Source: Subtercola lobariae (GTDB lineage: Bacteria; Actinomycetota; Actinomycetes; Actinomycetales; Microbacteriaceae). From it: a stretch of 64,000 bases of DNA. Made by a program: the position numbers and the translations under genes. This document shows, piece after piece, positions 17,492 through 25,789 of the stretch. The notes beneath the pieces are model-generated. The model was not told the DNA's origin. It made no database searches and saw nothing but the letters and a program-made list of their open reading frames with translations. The stretch's first letter is position 1, and every line of letters begins with the position of its first letter. The stretch spans positions 114,699 to 178,698 of the forward strand of contig NZ_BMGP01000007.1 of NCBI RefSeq assembly GCF_014640255.1. Reading direction: 5' to 3'.

Positions 17492-18769
17492 ATGCAACGA
17501 GGTGCCGGAACGGCGCGGCTGACCGACCAGACCACCGCCGTCTCGAGCGACGTGCGGCGGCACAACCTCTCGATCGTGGCCAGCTTTCTCGCCGCCAACG
17601 GCCCGCACTCGCGCAGCCAACTCGCTGCCGCCACCGGCCTCACCCGCGGCTCGGTCACCGCCCTTGTCGGTGCGCTGATGGATGCCCGGCTGGTCACCGA
17701 ATCGACTGAAACTCTCGAGCCACCGAACGACACGGCCCCCGCCAAGGGTCGCCCCAACACGCTGCTCGAGCTTTCGGGTGACCACCTCGCGATTCTCGCG
17801 CTGCAACTCGACGCCGAGAGTGTGACCGCCCTGCTGACAACGGTCTCGGGCGTGCCTCTGCTTCGTATCGTCGAGAATCACGGGCGCCCGATGGGTGACC
17901 CCGAGCGTGTACTCGAGGTGTTGGCCGCAGTGCTGGTGCGGGCGCTCACCGAGAGCGAACTCATTCACCGAGCCATTGCCGATCTGACCGTGGTCGTGTT
18001 TGCTCCGGTAGCGGGCGACCCGCCTATGGTGCGGGGAGACAGCGATCTCGACTGGCTGGCGGTCGACGTGATCGGTGCTCTTCGAGCCCGCATTCCAGAT
18101 CTCGACACTGTGGCCGCGACCATCCGGCTCGTCTCCGACGGTGGCCTTGCGGCGCTCGCTGAGTTCGAGCAGCTCGATGACGTGACCGATCTGCTCTACC
18201 TGAAAAGCAACTCGGGCATCGGCGGCGCCAGCATCATCGCTGGTGAGTTGATGCTGGGCTGGCAGGGTATGGCCGGGGCGTTCGGGCATCTCGCTCTCTA
18301 CCCGCAAGGCAGCGTGTGCGCTTGCGGTCAACGCGGCTGCCTGGTCACGCTGGCCGGCCCCGACGTGGTGCTTGCCGCGGCCGGCCTGAACGATGTGCAG
18401 AGCAGCGAGGGGCTCTCGGTGGCGCTTGCTGAGTTCGTGACACGGGTGCGCAGGGGGGAGCCCCGGGCATCCGCTGCCTGGGCCAATGCGGTGAACTGGA
18501 TCTCGCTGGCGCTGCACATTCTCGTGAACGCGACCGACCCCGAAGTCATCGTCTTGGGCGGTTTCTGGGCTGAACTGCGTGACGAGATTGCGGCGCAGTT
18601 CGCCCTCGGCGGCCCGACCGTGTTCTCTGAGTCGCAGTTTCGGCACCCACCCGTTCTGGCGGGCGTTCTGGGTGCCGATGCTGCTCTGCTCGGTGCCATT
18701 CGCAGCGCGCGCGATCGGCTGCTTGCCGATCCGCTCGCGCCCGGGCATTCACAGGCCACAATAGATTGA
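17492..18769 (+). CDS. ROK family transcriptional regulator
   Basis: 425 residues: N-terminal winged helix (HNLSIVASFLAANGPHSRSQLAAATGLTRGSVTALVGALMDARLV), then a sugar-kinase-like ROK domain. The zinc motif CACGQRGCLVTLAG and the LKSNSGIGGASIIAGELM segment are present. Such proteins (NagC/XylR type) sense sugars and repress transport or catabolic genes. Its stop codon lies inside a TTGAATTAATTCAA palindrome that precedes the MFS-esterase genes, which are the probable targets. Confidence 0.92.
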   Translation: MQRGAGTARLTDQTTAVSSDVRRHNLSIVASFLAANGPHSRSQLAAATGLTRGSVTALVGALMDARLVTESTETLEPPNDTAPAKGRPNTLLELSGDHLAILALQLDAESVTALLTTVSGVPLLRIVENHGRPMGDPERVLEVLAAVLVRALTESELIHRAIADLTVVVFAPVAGDPPMVRGDSDLDWLAVDVIGALRARIPDLDTVAATIRLVSDGGLAALAEFEQLDDVTDLLYLKSNSGIGGASIIAGELMLGWQGMAGAFGHLALYPQGSVCACGQRGCLVTLAGPDVVLAAAGLNDVQSSEGLSVALAEFVTRVRRGEPRASAAWANAVNWISLALHILVNATDPEVIVLGGFWAELRDEIAAQFALGGPTVFSESQFRHPPVLAGVLGADAALLGAIRSARDRLLADPLAPGHSQATID

Positions 18770-18794
18770 ATTAATTCAACGCTTGAATTAATTG
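18766..18794. promoter_or_regulatory. probable ROK operator (tandem TTGAATTAATT)
   Basis: Perfect 14-base palindrome TTGAATTAATTCAA (18766-18779) followed 17 bases later by a second TTGAATTAATTG (18783-18794). The first overlaps the ROK stop codon. AT-rich palindromes of this type suit NagC/XylR-like regulators. The spacing of about 1.6 helical turns and the location ahead of the MFS gene suggest an operator; binding is inferred. Confidence 0.6.
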
Positions 18795-18804
18795 CTCGAA
18801 TGAG

Positions 18805-18827
18805 GCATCATCTGAATCGAGTGATGC
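18805..18827. promoter_or_regulatory. inverted repeat in the MFS gene leader
   Basis: GCATCA (18805-18810) and TGATGC (18822-18827) are perfect inverted arms. A further GCATCAC at 18859-18865 can pair with GTGATGC at 18821-18827. Could be a second regulator site or a leader hairpin. Confidence 0.4.
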
Positions 18828-18894
18828 GCGTATCTGCACGAAACCGACCGAAATCGTTGCATCACGTCACTGAATCTCAACGATGAGGAGTGTC

Positions 18895-20265
18895 GTGTCT
18901 ACCCACCTACCCGAACGCCCAGCCGTGGTACCGGCCGAAGCCACCTTCGACCCACCCGTCGTGGCCGCCAGAGACGAACAGATCGATCCGCTGATCGACC
19001 CCGCCGAAGCCGGAATCGCCGATGATGCCGACCAGAGCGGCACGCAGAGCCCGCGCGGCCGTCGCCCGCTATTGCCCTCGCTTGCGATCACCTCGCTGGT
19101 GCTGATCGCCACCTACGCCGGTTTGGTCGCCGTGCTGTTGCCGAACCAGGTTGCGGGCATCGATCCTGTCAACAAGGTCAGCAACCTGGCCATCGTCACG
19201 TCGGTCTCGTTCATCTGCACACTGTTCGCGCAGCCGATCGTGGGCGCGTTCAGCGATCGCACGCGGTCTCGCATGGGCCGTCGGGCGCCATGGATGGTCA
19301 TCGGCACCGCCATCGCAGCGGCCCTGTTGATCGGGCTGGGGTCGCTCACCTCCATCATCTGGATCACGGTGTTCTGGGCGATCATCCAGGTGTCGCTGAA
19401 TGCGATGCAGGGCCCGTTCTCAGCCATCGTGCCTGACCGTTTCGCCCGCAGCAAGCGGGGTGCGGCGTCGGCGATGGTGGGCGTCGGAACGACTGTCGGC
19501 GCCACCGCAGGAGTCATTGCCGCCGGTGCTCTGGCCGCCCAGTTCGGCATTGCCTACGCAGGCTTCGGCATCGCCGTTCTCGTGGTCACCCTGTTGTTCG
19601 TGGTGTTCAACCGCGACTTCTCGTCGAAGAACCTCGAACTGGCACCGTTCCGCTGGAAGGTCTTTTTCGCCGGATTCTGGATCGACCCGCGAAAGCACCC
19701 CGACTTCGCCTGGGCGTTCTCGGCACGATTCCTGTTCATTCTGGGCTACTGGGCGGCGTTCACCTACCAGTTGTTCATTCTGACCGACTACATTCACCTC
19801 AGCCTCAGCGAGGCCAATGCAGACATCGGTCTGCTCGCCGTGGCCTCGTTGGTCACGACGGTCGTCTCTGTACCTCTGGGCGGATTGCTGAGCGACAAGC
19901 TCGGCCGCCGCAAGATCTTCATCTACCTCGCGTCGTTGTTCATGATTGTCGGGTTGCTCATGCCGCTGCTGCTGCCCAGCCTCACCGGCATGATTCTGAT
20001 GTCACTCGTTCTCGGTTTCGGCTACGGGCTCTATCAGTCGTGCGATACCGCACTGATGACCGAGGTTCTGCCGGGCGGGGGAGTCGGGGCCGGTAAAGAT
20101 CTCGGCATTCTCAATGTCGCAACCAATGTGCCTCAGGCGCTGAGCCCGATTCTGGCCGCCGTGCTCATCGGCACCAGCTTCGGCTACCCAGCACTGTTCG
20201 TATTCGCCATGATCTGCGTCGCCGTGGCGGCGCTGGTCATCATTCCCATCAGGAGCGTTCGATGA
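18895..20265 (+). CDS. MFS transporter
   Basis: About 456 residues, twelve-helix major facilitator after a hydrophilic 60-residue N-terminus. The loop 2-3 motif appears as GAFSDRTRSRMGRRAPWM and its second-half copy as GGLLSDKLGRRKIFIY. The GTG at 18895 sits five bases after GAGGAG and is preferred; an in-frame ATG at 18883 overlaps that ribosome-binding site. The stop overlaps the esterase ATG by four bases, so the two are coupled. Resembles glycoside/sugar-type MFS carriers next to ROK regulators; substrate unknown. Confidence 0.9.
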   Translation: MSTHLPERPAVVPAEATFDPPVVAARDEQIDPLIDPAEAGIADDADQSGTQSPRGRRPLLPSLAITSLVLIATYAGLVAVLLPNQVAGIDPVNKVSNLAIVTSVSFICTLFAQPIVGAFSDRTRSRMGRRAPWMVIGTAIAAALLIGLGSLTSIIWITVFWAIIQVSLNAMQGPFSAIVPDRFARSKRGAASAMVGVGTTVGATAGVIAAGALAAQFGIAYAGFGIAVLVVTLLFVVFNRDFSSKNLELAPFRWKVFFAGFWIDPRKHPDFAWAFSARFLFILGYWAAFTYQLFILTDYIHLSLSEANADIGLLAVASLVTTVVSVPLGGLLSDKLGRRKIFIYLASLFMIVGLLMPLLLPSLTGMILMSLVLGFGYGLYQSCDTALMTEVLPGGGVGAGKDLGILNVATNVPQALSPILAAVLIGTSFGYPALFVFAMICVAVAALVIIPIRSVR

Positions 20266-21962
20266 CGTCAATCACTACCACCAGTTCACCGTCAGACCAC
20301 ACCGAGCACGGCCAGGCCGAGCCAGGCCACGGCGAGCATGCAGAGGCGCCCGTCGTTCACACGACAGCAGGTGCGGTTCGGGGCGTATGGCGCCCTGGTT
20401 CGGCCGCCTTTCTCGGCATTCCGTTCGCAGAGGCTCCGGTGGGTGAGCGTCGGTTCGGCGCGCCAGTGCCGCACGCGCCCTGGCCGGGCATTCGTGATGC
20501 CGTCGAGTTCGGTGCCACACCACAGCGGCGGGCGTTGCAAGAGGTCACGATCATCCCCGAGCCATCGATTGCCGGTGCGTCGACGCTGAATCTGAATGTG
20601 TTCACGCCGCGCCCCGGTGATGAGAGCGCTGGCCTGCCGGTAGTGGTGTGGATTCACGGCGGTGGCTTCGTTGCAGGCTCGCCCGCCAGCCCATGGTATG
20701 ACGGAGCCGCGTTCAACCGCGACGGCGTGGTGACCGTGAATGTCTCGTACCGGCTCGGCTTCGACGGCTTCGGTTTCATCGAAGACGCCCCGCTGAACCG
20801 TGGTGTGCTCGACTGGATTCTCGCGCTCGAGTGGGTGCGTGACAATATTCGCGCGTTCGGCGGCGACCCCGCGCGCGTGACCATCGCCGGGCAGTCGGCC
20901 GGCGGCGGAGCTGTGCTCACGCTGCTTGCGGTGCCCAGCGCTGCACACCTGTTCGCGGGAGCCATTTCGCTCTCGGGGCCTGAGTCGAGCATCGCACTCG
21001 GCGAGGCCCAGGCGCTCGGCTATCGCGTCGCCGAACTCGGCGGGGTGCTGCCCACGCGAGCCGGCCTTTCGACCCTCGACGAGTCGACGCTGCTCGAGTT
21101 GCAGAATCGCGTAGCTGCTTTGTTCGCCGAGCCAGATACGGGCGGTGCGGATGATCGGGCCGCCCGCGCCGACTTCGACGCCGACCTGGGCGCGGTTGTG
21201 GCCGCTGACGCGCGTGCTTCTGACGGCGCCCCACCGCAGCGCTCGCTCGAACCGAATTCGCTCGAACCGAATTCGCCCGAGCCGAATCCACTCGATGCAA
21301 TCGCCCGCTTTGCTACCACCGGACTCCGCTGGGTGCCCATCATCGACGGCGAGCTGGTGCCGACGACGGTCGAGCAGGCCTTCGCGAATGGCTCTATGGC
21401 GGGCAAAAGCGTGATGCTCGGCTGTACTGACAACGAGTTCAACATGATTCTGACGGCTCAGGCGCAGGCGTTGGCGGCTATTGCGCCCGTTGTCGCGCTG
21501 AGTGCGTTCGGCCTACCCGACGGTCGAGCCGAGGCCTACGTCGACGCCCATTCCGGCCTCGACACGGCGAATATGTTCGGCCAGTTCGTCACCGATACCA
21601 TCTTTCGAAGCCACACCCGTCAACTGGGCGAAGCGCTGGCCGCAGCAGGAACCCCGGGCTGGCTCTACCGATTCTCGTGGCCGACACCCACCATGGGCAG
21701 TGCGGCTCACTGCATCGATGTGCCGTTCTTCTTCGACTGCCTCGACAGCGAGCGGGTTGATGCCCTGGTCGGGGCGAACCCTCCGCGCTCGCTTGCCAGT
21801 GACGTGCACGGGGCGGCCGTGCGATTCATTGCAGCGGCAGACCCTGGCTGGCCGCGATACGAAGCAGGAGAGCGCAGCGTTCGGCAATTCGACGCGGAGT
21901 CGAAAGTGTTGCCCGACGGATTCGGTGACGTTGCCGGGTTCAGTGCTGAACGGGTCAGTTAG
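20262..21962 (+). CDS. type-B carboxylesterase/lipase family protein
   Basis: 566-residue alpha/beta hydrolase. The oxyanion loop is VVWIHGGGFVAGS and the nucleophile elbow is GQSAGGGAVL; AHCIDVPFFFDCL near residue 485 supplies the histidine region, as in PnbA-type carboxylesterases. An insertion of about 60 acidic/polar residues near 305-345 contains a short NSLEP repeat encoded by 15-base units. Coupled to the MFS gene by an ATGA overlap, so it may hydrolyse what that carrier imports. No signal peptide; cytoplasmic. Confidence 0.92.
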   Translation: MTSITTTSSPSDHTEHGQAEPGHGEHAEAPVVHTTAGAVRGVWRPGSAAFLGIPFAEAPVGERRFGAPVPHAPWPGIRDAVEFGATPQRRALQEVTIIPEPSIAGASTLNLNVFTPRPGDESAGLPVVVWIHGGGFVAGSPASPWYDGAAFNRDGVVTVNVSYRLGFDGFGFIEDAPLNRGVLDWILALEWVRDNIRAFGGDPARVTIAGQSAGGGAVLTLLAVPSAAHLFAGAISLSGPESSIALGEAQALGYRVAELGGVLPTRAGLSTLDESTLLELQNRVAALFAEPDTGGADDRAARADFDADLGAVVAADARASDGAPPQRSLEPNSLEPNSPEPNPLDAIARFATTGLRWVPIIDGELVPTTVEQAFANGSMAGKSVMLGCTDNEFNMILTAQAQALAAIAPVVALSAFGLPDGRAEAYVDAHSGLDTANMFGQFVTDTIFRSHTRQLGEALAAAGTPGWLYRFSWPTPTMGSAAHCIDVPFFFDCLDSERVDALVGANPPRSLASDVHGAAVRFIAAADPGWPRYEAGERSVRQFDAESKVLPDGFGDVAGFSAERVS

Positions 21963-22052
21963 CCGCGTCGGGCGAGTTTCGCCGAGAGCTGCGGCGGTGT
22001 CGCGATGGTCGCCGGTCGTGACGGGTCGGCTGCCGTTCGCTACCCCCGTTCG

Positions 22053-22664
22053 TTACCCGACGTTCGTCAGGCCTGCCCAGAGCAGATCGGTGGTGGCGGC
22101 GACTGCGGCCTCAGGGCTGACATCGCCGAGCATGTTTCCCGATGCGAGCAAGGCGATTCCGTGCAGCTGCGCGAAAGCTACGAGCGAGAGAAGGTCGGTG
22201 TCGCCGGGCGCGAGCACCCGGGCATCCTGAGCCTCGCGCAGCAGATCTCGGCAGGCCAGCATGCCCGCCTCGCCGACTTCGCTGAGTTCGGCGCTCGCGG
22301 TTTCTCGGTGTTTTGTGGCGTACATGAGCTGCAAGAGGTCTGGATGCTCGCGCGCAAAGCCCACGTACACCACTGCAACTCGGTCGAAGCGTTCGCGGTA
22401 CGTTCCCGTGCTCGCTGCGGCCGCCGAGAGGGCGGCGTTCATGGTGGTGAACCCGTCGACCGCGAGGGCGTCGAGCAGGGCTTGCTTGTCGCGAAAGTGC
22501 CGTGCCGGGGCGCCGTGACTCACACCGATGTCTCGCGCCAGCTGCCTCAGCGAGAGGTTGTCAGCGCCCACTTCGGCGAGCGATGTTTCGGCGCGGGCGA
22601 GCAGGGCCTGGCGCAGGCTTCCGTGGTGATAGGCCTGCTCAGCGGGAGGGTCGGCGGTGGTCAT
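22053..22664 (-). CDS. TetR/AcrR family regulator
   Basis: 203 residues. N-terminal HTH LSLRQLARDIGVSHGAPARHFRDKQALLDALA, then an all-helical ligand domain of TetR_C (WHG-like) type. It is divergent from the SDR gene with 62 bases between the starts. That spacer contains the SDR promoter and repeated ATTGTC/GACAAT elements it probably binds. Confidence 0.9.
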   Translation of the reverse strand: MTTADPPAEQAYHHGSLRQALLARAETSLAEVGADNLSLRQLARDIGVSHGAPARHFRDKQALLDALAVDGFTTMNAALSAAAASTGTYRERFDRVAVVYVGFAREHPDLLQLMYATKHRETASAELSEVGEAGMLACRDLLREAQDARVLAPGDTDLLSLVAFAQLHGIALLASGNMLGDVSPEAAVAATTDLLWAGLTNVG

Positions 22665-22691
22665 GTAGCCATCTTAGCGACGAAGTGGGCA

Positions 22692-22720
22692 TTGACAACA
22701 TTGCTGTCATTGTCTACATT
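22692..22720 (+). promoter_or_regulatory. sigma-70-type promoter of the SDR gene
   Basis: TTGACA (22692-22697), a 17-base spacer, and TACATT (22715-22720) form a near-consensus promoter. The expected start of transcription falls at about 22727, the A of the SDR start codon. Repeats GACAAC, CTGTC and two ATTGTC within it are likely TetR contacts. Confidence 0.7.
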
Positions 22721-22726
22721 GTCTTC

Positions 22727-23566
22727 ATGTCACTCAATTTCACGGGCCAAACGGCCCTCATCACCGGGGCGAGTTCGGGCCTCGGCGTCGAATTCGCTCG
22801 GGTGCTCGCCGCCCGCGGCGCCAACCTGGTTCTCGTGGCTCGCCGGAGCGACCGGCTCGAGGCACTCGCTGCCGAGCTGCGAACCGAGTTCGGCAGGGCG
22901 GTGACGCCGTACTCGCTCGATCTCACTCGATCGGGCGTGGGTGCAGAGCTTCACCAGGCTCTCGCCGAGCGAAACATCACCATTCAGACGCTCATCAACA
23001 ACGCCGGCTTCGGCACCCATGGCTCGTTCGTCGACGAAGATTCCGCGCGTATCGCCAACGAAATTCAGCTCGACGTTGCGGCCGTGGTCGACCTCGCGAG
23101 AACGTTTCTGCCCGACCTGCTCGCGGCCGGCACCGGGGCGCTGGTCAATGTCGCCAGCACGGCGGGCTTTCAACCGCTGCCCGGCATGGCGGTTTACGGC
23201 GCGAGCAAGGCCTTCGTGCTGAGCTTCACCGAAGCGATCGCCCACGAGACGAGGGCGTCAGGGCTGAAAGTCATCGCGCTCTGCCCGGGTGCCACCGAGA
23301 CCGAGTTCTTCGACGTCGTCGGCACAAAAGATGCTGCCGTGGGCGCTCTACAGACACCCGAACAAGTCATCGCTACAGCGATGCGGGCACTGGATGCTCG
23401 GCGCACGCCCGCGGTCGTGATCTCTGGCCGCGTGAACATGATCAGCTCGACGTTGGTGCGTCTGGTGCCTCGCCGCGTTGCGGTCGCTCTGGCCGCTCGC
23501 GCGGTGGCTGGCTCGGCGCATCCTGAGCCTGCAGCTGGTGATATTTCGGCTAGGGTCGGCGCGTAA
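22727..23566 (+). CDS. short-chain dehydrogenase/reductase
   Basis: 279-residue classical SDR. The NADP-type glycine motif TGASSGLG, the basic ARRSDR after strand 2, the NNAG motif (INNAGFG), the Ser of NVASTAGF and the YGASK catalytic pair are present. It has no Shine-Dalgarno; the start codon coincides with the predicted transcription start, so the message is probably leaderless. Frames extending upstream run into the TetR gene and are rejected. Substrate unknown. Confidence 0.92.
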   Translation: MSLNFTGQTALITGASSGLGVEFARVLAARGANLVLVARRSDRLEALAAELRTEFGRAVTPYSLDLTRSGVGAELHQALAERNITIQTLINNAGFGTHGSFVDEDSARIANEIQLDVAAVVDLARTFLPDLLAAGTGALVNVASTAGFQPLPGMAVYGASKAFVLSFTEAIAHETRASGLKVIALCPGATETEFFDVVGTKDAAVGALQTPEQVIATAMRALDARRTPAVVISGRVNMISSTLVRLVPRRVAVALAARAVAGSAHPEPAAGDISARVGA

Positions 23567-23594
23567 AGCACCGACCCTGCCCAGATGACTTGGG

Positions 23595-24065
23595 TCAGCG
23601 CTTCGCGCGCGCCTTGGCGGCCTTTGCCTTGAGGGCGGCGCGGCTCGGGCCACGGCGCTTGTGAGGGGTGTCGATGGCGGCGAACAGCAAGCCACCGATC
23701 ATGGCGAGGTTCTTCTGAAACTGCACGCGCTGCATGGCCCGGGCGGCGGGGTCTTCGATGGTCCAGAAGCCGTGACCGGCGATGGTGGTCGGAATCATCG
23801 AGCCGGTGATGACAAGGGCGGAGATGCGGGGGAATAGCCCCAGAGCAAGTGTGACTCCGGCGGCCGACTGAATGGCGCCGTTGACGCGCACGATCAGCTC
23901 GTCGTCTGCGGGCAGCACGGGCACCGCTTTGCGCATCACCGCAATGGTCGGGCCGGCCGCGCCCACCCGACCGCCGGGCGTTTTGGCCGCCTGAAAGCCG
24001 AGAATGGCGTAGGTCGAACCGGTGAGAAGTCGTGCCTTGGTGCGAATCACGGTGTCAAGAATCAT
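23595..24065 (-). CDS. DoxX family membrane protein
   Basis: 156 residues. Matches DoxX-type four-helix membrane proteins: LLTGSTYAILGFQAAKTPGGRV, RVNGAIQSAAGVTLALGLFPRISAL, and a Lys/Ala/Arg-rich C-terminal tail. GGAGG six bases before the ATG at 24065 fixes the start. Convergent with the SDR gene. Its physiological role is unclear. The 171 bases upstream of it hold only its leader and the end of the next gene. Confidence 0.85.
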   Translation of the reverse strand: MILDTVIRTKARLLTGSTYAILGFQAAKTPGGRVGAAGPTIAVMRKAVPVLPADDELIVRVNGAIQSAAGVTLALGLFPRISALVITGSMIPTTIAGHGFWTIEDPAARAMQRVQFQKNLAMIGGLLFAAIDTPHKRRGPSRAALKAKAAKARAKR

Positions 24066-24236
24066 TGTGGCCTCCAGCCCAAGCGCGCCGACCGGCACGC
24101 TCCACGGTCAAGTCAACGGCGCAATCACCATTGATAAGATATAACAGTAACGCAAGCAGAACTCGTCGTGCACATCATGGCATGCGAGAAGAGTGCTCTG
24201 CAAAAGCTCCGCGGGCTGGAGCCGGATGTCACGGGC

Positions 24237-25202
24237 CTAACTGTTCGGAGTGATGACGATTCGCTCTGAGGTGTGCTCGAAGTCGGCCCAGGCGGTTTCG
24301 ATGTCGCTCAGAGCGTATGTTCTCGTGGTGAGGTCAAAGGTGCCGTCGGTGATGGCGGCGGCGAGTGCTGGCAGCTCGGCAACTATTTCGCGAGGACTCA
24401 CCGAGCCTTGCCCACTGCCGACGATCTGAAGTCGGCAGGAGCGCAGTGCGGCCGACGGAATCGGTGCCACAGGCCCCGCGACTGAGCCGATTTCGATCCA
24501 GCTGAGGAGCCTCGACTCGTCGGCGCGGTTCGAGACCACGGCGGTCAGTGCCGCCGCCATCGGCTCGCCCCAGAGGTAGTCGAGCACCACGTCGGTCTCC
24601 GTCGACGCGCGGCCGATGCGCTCGGCGATGTCGTCGGGAGTGCCCTCGAGCAGAACGGTGTCGGTCGCGCCGAGGTGGGTCAGAGCATCCAGTCGCTCGG
24701 CATCGCGGCCCACGGCGACGATCTGCCCTGCGCCGAAATGCTTAGCCACCTGCACCGCGATTCGGCCGGCGCTGCCTGTTGCCGCGAGTACCAGAACGTT
24801 CTGACCCGCCGAGAACGATATGCGCTGCCGCAAGGCGACCCACGATGACATGGCGGGGTTCATGGCAGCCGCGACGGCGACGGGGTCTGAGTCGTCGGGC
24901 AGAACCACGCTTCGCCGTGTGTCGATCACGGTCTGTTCGGCCATCGAACCGAACGTGGTGTCGGACAGTACGAAATAGCGCAGCAGTCCGTCGGCGCCCC
25001 GGCCCACCCCGTCGACTCCCGGAATCAGAGGGAGCTCGTCGGTGCTGGTGTAGTGCGACCCGCTCGCTTGCGAACGCACCCGGGGGTGCAGGCCTGCGGC
25101 GAGCACGTTCACCACCAGGTCATGCTCACTCGACGCCTCCGGAGCAGTGAAACGGCTGTAGCGCGGAGCCGAGTCGAACGATGTGACAACGCCTGCGAAC
25201 AT
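24237..25202 (-). CDS. quinone-oxidoreductase-like (MDR family) enzyme
   Basis: 321 residues of the zinc-independent medium-chain dehydrogenase/reductase class. A GroES-like N-terminal domain (MFAGVVTSFDSAPRY onwards, IPGVDGVGRG) is followed by an NADPH-binding Rossmann domain with LAATGSAGRIAVQVAKHFGA. No structural zinc cysteine cluster is present. GGAGG precedes the ATG at 25202. It is divergent from the remnant of a MarR-type gene, whose lost 5' end would have lain where this start is. Confidence 0.88.
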   Translation of the reverse strand: MFAGVVTSFDSAPRYSRFTAPEASSEHDLVVNVLAAGLHPRVRSQASGSHYTSTDELPLIPGVDGVGRGADGLLRYFVLSDTTFGSMAEQTVIDTRRSVVLPDDSDPVAVAAAMNPAMSSWVALRQRISFSAGQNVLVLAATGSAGRIAVQVAKHFGAGQIVAVGRDAERLDALTHLGATDTVLLEGTPDDIAERIGRASTETDVVLDYLWGEPMAAALTAVVSNRADESRLLSWIEIGSVAGPVAPIPSAALRSCRLQIVGSGQGSVSPREIVAELPALAAAITDGTFDLTTRTYALSDIETAWADFEHTSERIVITPNS

Positions 25203-25216
25203 GAAATCCTCCATAC

Positions 25217-25498
25217 TTTCTGGGGCTCGAGAAATCCACGCTCTCGGGCCTGGTCGATCGTGCCGAGAAGCGCGGACTGCTCGCACGCGCGGTCAGCCCC
25301 ACCGACAAGCGTGCCGTCGATGTGCTGCTCACGCCGGCTGGTGTCGAACTCGCCGAGCCGATGTTCGCGCAGGCCGCCGATTCGCTGCGACCGCTGACGA
25401 GCGAATTGGGCGCCGCAGATCAGGTGCGCCTGCAGAAGTTGCTGGCGGTTATGTTGACCGGCACTTTATCGACCCCAGCCTCGCGGGGCAAGCACTGA
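25217..25498 (+). pseudogene. MarR family regulator, 5'-truncated remnant
   Basis: An uninterrupted frame of 94 codons without its own start reads LGLEKSTLSGLVDRAEKRGL, then LLARAVSPTDKRAVDVLLTPAGVELAE: the recognition helix, wing and C-terminal helices of a MarR protein. The N-terminal dimerisation helix and the first HTH helices are missing. The frame emerges only 15 bases from the divergent oxidoreductase start, so a deletion seems to have removed about 50 codons plus the promoter region. No plausible start codon with a ribosome-binding site is seen. Confidence 0.75.
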
Positions 25499-25530
25499 CG
25501 CTCGAGATGTGGCCGACCGAGAATGATCAC

Positions 25531-25686
25531 ATGGGTATTTTCATCGGCATCATCATTCTCGGAATCATTCTGCTCGTGCTCGGTGTCGCCGTAGAGGCAG
25601 CGAAGATTCTCATCTACATCGGCATCGCGGTCATCGTGATCGGCCTCATCGTCGCGTTGCTGCGTTACATTCGCTCTCGCGCCTGA
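25531..25686 (+). CDS. very small membrane protein, 51 residues
   Basis: Two hydrophobic helices with an almost uninterrupted Ile/Leu/Val content: MGIFIGIIILGIILLVLGVA then ILIYIGIAVIVIGLIVALL, ending RYIRSRA. Small proteins of this type are widespread in Actinobacteria. An in-frame ATG at 25507 would add eight residues. The ribosome-binding site is weak. Function unknown. Confidence 0.7.
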   Translation: MGIFIGIIILGIILLVLGVAVEAAKILIYIGIAVIVIGLIVALLRYIRSRA

Positions 25687-25731
25687 CGCGCCGAGCGCTG
25701 GGCGTCACGCGTCACGTGCGCCGCACCGTGT

Positions 25732-25777
25732 GGGCCGTAAGTGTCACTTCGCACCCGCGAAGCCGCACTTACGGCCC
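25732..25777. repeat. long hairpin between convergent genes
   Basis: Arms of 21 bases, 25732-25752 and 25757-25777, pair with few mismatches around a four-base loop: GGGCCGTAAGTG at one end, CACTTACGGCCC at the other. No T-run follows on either strand. It lies between two convergent genes and could be a bidirectional terminator or a dispersed REP-like palindrome. Confidence 0.75.
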
Positions 25778-25789
25778 GCACGATGCGCG

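Noticed and set aside
17120-18748. A 542-codon open frame antisense to the ROK gene and AraC gene
   Set aside because: Low-complexity Arg/Gly/His-rich product typical of the antisense of GC-rich genes; the + strand ROK protein has clear motifs.
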